In this document: positions 60,212 to 64,000 of the stretch, piece after piece
Layout: each line of letters opens with the position of its first letter
Numbering within the stretch: the first letter of the stretch is position 1
Assembly: GCA_039180875.1 (NCBI GenBank)
Contig: JBCDCY010000002.1
Coordinates: forward strand, 186,001 to 250,000
DNA length: 64,000 nucleotides
DNA from: JBCDCY01 sp039180875
GTDB lineage: Bacteria > Pseudomonadota > Alphaproteobacteria > Rhodobacterales > Rhodobacteraceae
Direction: 5' to 3'
The notes under the pieces: generated by a model
The model's input: only the letters and a program-made list of their open reading frames with translations
Told to the model about the DNA's origin: nothing
Databases searched by the model: none
Position numbers and translations under genes: made by a program

Positions 60212-61429
60212 CTAGTTCGACCAATTGGGCGGACGGATCTCGCCCACCTTCTGTTGCCCGACCATCAGGCGGACGCGGGCGCTGTCCTGCACCTGAAAGA
60301 GCTGGGCCGGCTGGGTGTCGGCGCCGGTGTCGATGAAGTTGCGCTCGTTGAAGGCGTAGTTGCCGGCCAATCCCTGGTAGTCGAGCCCGCGGATCGTGTC
60401 GGCGATCGCGGCGTGATCGGAGGGGTCGCCCACCGTCTCGACCGCCGTCGCCCAGATCTGCACCATGTCGTAGACGGCGGCGGCGAGGCTGAGCGGCGGC
60501 TCAGCGCCATAGGCCGCCTGCCACTTCGAGACGAATTCCGCCCCGGCGGCATCGTCGAGATGGGCGTTGAGCGTAAAGGCCAGCACGCCCTCGGCATTGC
60601 CCTGGGCAATCACCTCGTCCAGCCCCGGCGTCGCGCCGATATAGCCGACGCTCACCAGCGCATCTTCGATCGGCTGGGTGCCGAACTGGTCGATGAAGGT
60701 GGTGGCGACCGCGGGCTCCAGCGCCTCAAGATGGATGAGCGCGGGGTTGGCCTCACGAATTTGCGAGAGGATGCCGGTCCATTCGACCGTGTCGTAGGGC
60801 ACCTCCTGGATGAAGACGACCTCCCAGCCGGCTTCTTCGGCCGCCTCAGTCATGCCTTCGGCCAGCCGGATGTCCCATTCGAAGTCCCCATGCACAATGG
60901 CGAGCTGCTTGCGCGCGAAGTCGTGGCCGGTGCCGATGATCTGCTGGAACACCTCCTTGCCGTAGTTGAAGTCGACGTCGGAGGCATTGAAGATCGCGCC
61001 GCAGTCCATCCGCTCAGCCAGGTCGATAACGCTGCTGACGGCATCGTTGTGGATGTAGGGAATGCCGTAGGGGCAGAAGGCCGGAATGTCGGGCCCCATG
61101 CCGCCATAGCCGTTGATCAGCACGCTCACCCCCTGGCGCTCGATCAGGTTCGAGGCGGCGGCCGACAGCTTGTCCGGCGTCAGGTCGCCGATATCGAAGG
61201 TCACGACCTCGACCTCTCGGCCCAGCAGTCCCCCTGCCGCGTTGATGTCGCCGGCGGCGAGGCGGATCGCCTGCTCCATGGTCTCGCCGTCGGCGGCGAA
61301 GTAGCCGGTGAGCGGGATCGGCGCGCCCAGCAAAATCGTGTCCTGGGCGGTGCTCTGTCCGGCCAGACCGGTGGTGAGTAGCGTCGCGGCTGCGATGTTT
61401 CGCAGGGCGACGGACAGCTGCTTTCTCAT
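60212..61429 (-). CDS. Liv-type periplasmic substrate-binding protein
   Basis: A 405-residue binding protein with a signal peptide (cleavage near STAQ, residue about 29). The mature protein begins DTILLGAPIPLTGYFAADG, the LivK-family opening, with VLINGYGGMGPDIPAFCPYG in the ligand-binding cleft and HGDFEWDIRLAEGMTEAA. It captures the substrate for LivHMFG. Adjacent peptidase and amidase genes suggest an amide, amino acid derivative or short peptide rather than free leucine; this is inference. Confidence 0.9.
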   Translation of the reverse strand: MRKQLSVALRNIAAATLLTTGLAGQSTAQDTILLGAPIPLTGYFAADGETMEQAIRLAAGDINAAGGLLGREVEVVTFDIGDLTPDKLSAAASNLIERQGVSVLINGYGGMGPDIPAFCPYGIPYIHNDAVSSVIDLAERMDCGAIFNASDVDFNYGKEVFQQIIGTGHDFARKQLAIVHGDFEWDIRLAEGMTEAAEEAGWEVVFIQEVPYDTVEWTGILSQIREANPALIHLEALEPAVATTFIDQFGTQPIEDALVSVGYIGATPGLDEVIAQGNAEGVLAFTLNAHLDDAAGAEFVSKWQAAYGAEPPLSLAAAVYDMVQIWATAVETVGDPSDHAAIADTIRGLDYQGLAGNYAFNERNFIDTGADTQPAQLFQVQDSARVRLMVGQQKVGEIRPPNWSN

Positions 61430-61494
61430 GACCGTGCTCCTTTCTGGATGTTCGATAGGCGAAGTGGCTGAGAGGGATGGATGGCCGGCGGGCC

Positions 61495-62715
61495 TCAGCC
61501 CCAGCGCTTGCTGGCGCAGCCGGCGGTGAGGATCTCGGCACCGGTTTCGGTGACCAGGATGTCTTCTTCGAAGTTCGAGGCGCCGACCCCCGGTTTGCTG
61601 ACCAGCGCTTCCACCGCGATCGTCATGTTCGGCTCGATGACGGTCTTCTCGTCCTCGGTGATCCAGGGCCCATCGATGCCGAGGCCGAGGGCATGGCCGA
61701 AGCAGGGGAAGAGCTGGCTGAACATGTTGGTCTCGTCGCCAGTCGTCTTGTGGTTGGCGAAGCCATTGTCGTCGAGCCAGCGCGAGCCGCGGCGGTAGAG
61801 ATCGCCGAAGGTCGTCGCGCCGGGCCGGATGCCGTCGATGATGTGGTGGATCAGCGCGACATTGCCGTCGAGCAGTTCGCGCTGGCCGTCGCTCGGCTTA
61901 CCGCCGACGACGGTCGAGCGCGCGAAATCGGTGTAGTAGCCGTCGACCGGCCCCCATTGATCGAGATGGACCAGATCGCCGGGTTCGAGGGGGCGCGTGA
62001 CGTTCCAATGGGGCACGCCCGAGCTGCCCATATAATGGATCGACTTCGGGCCGCTCGCGATCGCCACGTCCTGTTGCGTGCCGCCATGGGCCGCGAGGAC
62101 CTTGAGGCCGGCGCCGACCGCGTCGCCCTCGGTATTGCCTGCGACCACGGCCTCCATCGTGGCGTCCATCCACTTGACGCCGACATCGGCCGACCAGCGC
62201 ATCTGCGCGATCTCGGCCGGGCTCTTGATCAACCGCAGCCGGTCGAGGATCGCATCGGCGTCGACGAAGTCGATCGTGCGGCCGGCGCGCGCCTCCATCC
62301 GCTTCTGCGCGCTCACCAGCAGCGACATCATGCCGACCATGCCGAGCCGTTTGTCGAGCAGACCGCTGTCGTGCAGAGCGTCGGCGACGCCTGCAGCGAG
62401 ATCGGGGGCGAGGCGCACGTCCTTCACCTTCACCCGATCCTCAGGGTCGTCGAGATAGTCGGTGACCAGGATCCCCTCACCGTCGACCGGCAGGATCAAT
62501 GCGCCGTGGCCGCGGCTCGACCAGGTCGGGCGGTCCGGCACGCACGGAAACAGCGAGACGAAGTTGGTGAGGTAGTAGAGGTCGCCGTAAGCCTCGACCG
62601 AATGGCCGCTGCGCGACCAGACGACCAGGGCGTCGAGGCCCATCTCCCGGGCCTTGTCCTGCGCCCGGCGGCGGCGGTCGGCGAATTCCTGATCGGGGAT
62701 CTGTGGCGCGGGCAT
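61495..62715 (-). CDS. M24-family metallopeptidase (creatinase/prolidase-like)
   Basis: A 406-residue pita-bread-fold enzyme. The N-terminal creatinase-like domain (1 to about 165) precedes a catalytic domain with Asp ligands in DLVHLDQWGPVDGYYTDFARS, His in CFGHALGLGIDGPW, and Glu residues in AVEALVSKPG and FEEDILVTETG, giving a full dinuclear metal site. It may act as an X-Pro peptidase or hydrolyse a C-N bond such as creatine. It lies between the Liv binding protein gene and an amidase on the same strand, suggesting import-linked hydrolysis of one nitrogen compound. Confidence 0.87.
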   Translation of the reverse strand: MPAPQIPDQEFADRRRRAQDKAREMGLDALVVWSRSGHSVEAYGDLYYLTNFVSLFPCVPDRPTWSSRGHGALILPVDGEGILVTDYLDDPEDRVKVKDVRLAPDLAAGVADALHDSGLLDKRLGMVGMMSLLVSAQKRMEARAGRTIDFVDADAILDRLRLIKSPAEIAQMRWSADVGVKWMDATMEAVVAGNTEGDAVGAGLKVLAAHGGTQQDVAIASGPKSIHYMGSSGVPHWNVTRPLEPGDLVHLDQWGPVDGYYTDFARSTVVGGKPSDGQRELLDGNVALIHHIIDGIRPGATTFGDLYRRGSRWLDDNGFANHKTTGDETNMFSQLFPCFGHALGLGIDGPWITEDEKTVIEPNMTIAVEALVSKPGVGASNFEEDILVTETGAEILTAGCASKRWG

Positions 62716-62728
62716 GCGGCGTCTCCTG

Positions 62729-64000
62729 CTAGTGCGATGGCGGAAGGGGGAGGGGTTCGACCAGCGCCTCGACGGCGCCGGCCAGTGCGAGGGCCGCCTC
62801 GTCGGCGAAGGGCGGCCCGACGATCTGCATCCCGATGGGCAAGCCCGCGCCCGTGCGTCCGATAGGCAGGGAGAGCGCAGGGCAGGAGGGCACCATGTTG
62901 AAGGGATGGGCCATGTCGAAGGCCTGGAGCCTGCCGTCCGGCAGCGTCGCCTCGAAATCCGCGTCGCTGGCCTCGGCACTCGGGGCCGGGACGGCGTTCG
63001 TCGGGCAGATCAGGGCGTCATGGTCGCGAAACAGTGCTGCGAGATCGGCGTTCAGGCGCTGGCGCAGGACGTCGACGCCGAGCAGCTCCATGGCCGAGGT
63101 CCGGCGCCCGCGCTCGATACAGGCGACCAGCGCCGGGTCCATCCGCGCCGTGTCTTCGGCGCTCTCCGTGCCGGCGAACAGCGCCAGCAGGCAGTTCCAG
63201 CGCACGGCCCATTGATCGAAGACCTCCCGCGTCCAAGGAAGCTGGACCTCCTCCACGAGGGCGCCGTGGCGCGCGAGACGCTCGGCCGTGTGGCGCAGCC
63301 CCTGTTCGACCTCGGCGTCGACGGCGCAGTAGCCGAGATCGACCGACAGCGCGATCCGCCGCCCGGCGAGGTCCCCGGGCGCCGCGGCGGCGGCATCGAA
63401 GGCCGGGCGGTGGGAGAGCATATCGGTCGGATGGGCCCCCGCTGTCGCTGCGACGAAGCGCACGGCGTCGTCCACCGTCGCGGCGAGCGGCCCGAAATGC
63501 GAATAGGTCTCGAGCGCCGGCGGCATGATGTCCATCGGGATGCGGCCGAGGCTTGGCTTGAAGCCCACGACGCCGCAAGCGGCGGCCGGGATACGGACCG
63601 AGCCGCCCATGTCCGTGCCCTCGGCCAGGGGCACGAGGCCGGTCGCCACCGCCACCGCCGAGCCGCCGGACGAGCCGCCCGAGGTGCGCGATGGATCCCA
63701 GGGGTTGCGCGTGATCCCGTATCGCGGGGTGTTGGTGAAGCTCGAGTAGGCCAGCTCGGCCGTCGTGGTCTTGCCGATCACGATGGCGCCGGCGCGCTTC
63801 AGCCGCTCGACGATGATGGCGTCGTGTTGAGTGCGGCCCTCGCCGGTCGTCCAGGAGCCGCGCGTGGTGCGGTGGCCGGCGCTGGGCGTCATGTCCTTGA
63901 TCGCGATCGGCACACCGTGTAGCGCGCCGGGGGCTTCGCCGCCCGCGAGGCGCTGGTCGGCGGCGCGGGCGGCCTCCATCGCTGCGTCCTCGAACCATTC
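62729..64000 (-). CDS. Amidase (5' end cut by window edge)
   Basis: A C-terminal part of at least 423 residues of an amidase-signature enzyme. The visible catalytic triad is Lys in VPIAIKDMTP, the cis-Ser in SGGSSGGSAVAV and Ser in DMGGSVRIPAAACG. It hydrolyses amides to acid plus ammonia. The frame is open to base 64000, so the start is outside. It is upstream of the M24 peptidase gene with a 13-base gap, and probably belongs to the same operon as the Liv transporter. Confidence 0.9.
   Translation of the reverse strand, partial: EWFEDAAMEAARAADQRLAGGEAPGALHGVPIAIKDMTPSAGHRTTRGSWTTGEGRTQHDAIIVERLKRAGAIVIGKTTTAELAYSSFTNTPRYGITRNPWDPSRTSGGSSGGSAVAVATGLVPLAEGTDMGGSVRIPAAACGVVGFKPSLGRIPMDIMPPALETYSHFGPLAATVDDAVRFVAATAGAHPTDMLSHRPAFDAAAAAPGDLAGRRIALSVDLGYCAVDAEVEQGLRHTAERLARHGALVEEVQLPWTREVFDQWAVRWNCLLALFAGTESAEDTARMDPALVACIERGRRTSAMELLGVDVLRQRLNADLAALFRDHDALICPTNAVPAPSAEASDADFEATLPDGRLQAFDMAHPFNMVPSCPALSLPIGRTGAGLPIGMQIVGPPFADEAALALAGAVEALVEPLPLPPSH

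Overview
The window is about 70% GC, densely coded and has the gene content of a free-living alphaproteobacterium. Pointers are the plsX-rpmF-DUF177 block with a BamE-family lipoprotein gene, an OlsB-type ornithine-lipid acyltransferase, an aapJQMP general amino acid transporter, a protocatechuate (pca) cluster under an IclR regulator, an EF-G-like paralogue and a 132-kbp-free, fully chromosomal style of gene order with tRNAs. I cannot fix the order or genus from sequence alone. I see no rRNA, CRISPR array, prophage or intact insertion sequence.

Layout. 1-4.6 kb: housekeeping (plsX fragment, rpmF, DUF177, bamE, olsB-like, esterase, moaA). 4.7-8.7 kb: a lipoprotein, an acyl-CoA synthetase, a rhamnosyltransferase-like protein and an orphan modA. 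8.8-13.3 kb: aapJ, then a hairpin, then aapQ-aapM-aapP. 13.4-19.1 kb: sixA-like phosphatase and the pca genes (pcaD-pcaC, an MFS transporter, pcaH-pcaG) read leftward away from a divergent IclR gene; pcaB is not present. 19.2-20.4 kb: tRNA-Asn(GTT), tRNA-Ala(CGC) and a secreted pentapeptide-repeat protein. 20.5-29.3 kb: a complete chemotaxis locus; an MCP with a nitrate/nitrite-sensing domain plus cheB face a tightly overlapping operon STAS-cheY-cheA-cheW-cheR-cheY-small protein. 29.5-35.2 kb: EF-G-like GTPase, HpcH/HpaI aldolase, fructuronate/mannitol dehydrogenase family enzyme, 2-hydroxyacid dehydrogenase. 35.2-40.3 kb: TetR regulator divergent from an RND efflux pair. 40.3-45.4 kb: Kdo/capsule genes (two KpsS-like proteins, kdsB, kdsA and an SDR). 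46-51.2 kb: aldo/keto reductase, an unknown protein, a FecBCD-type metal/siderophore ABC transporter and a DUF2946 protein. 51.4-56.6 kb: two large secreted proteins, an ExeM/NucH-type nuclease and an RTX calcium-binding repeat protein. 56.8-64 kb: a Liv-type ABC transporter (LivM-H-F-G-K) followed upstream by an M24 peptidase and an amidase cut by the window end.

The most unusual non-coding signals are a dispersed palindromic element (one complete copy and two half copies, all 46-61 bases after the stop codon of a plus-strand gene in convergent intergenic gaps), an AT-rich palindromic segment sitting in frame inside the mannitol dehydrogenase family gene, two short tandem repeats (14-bp units near 6.8 kb and 13-15-bp units near 13.3 kb), and a 573-bp-period internal duplication in the RTX gene. 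No single region is convincingly a wholly new multi-gene system; the repeat families are the best leads.
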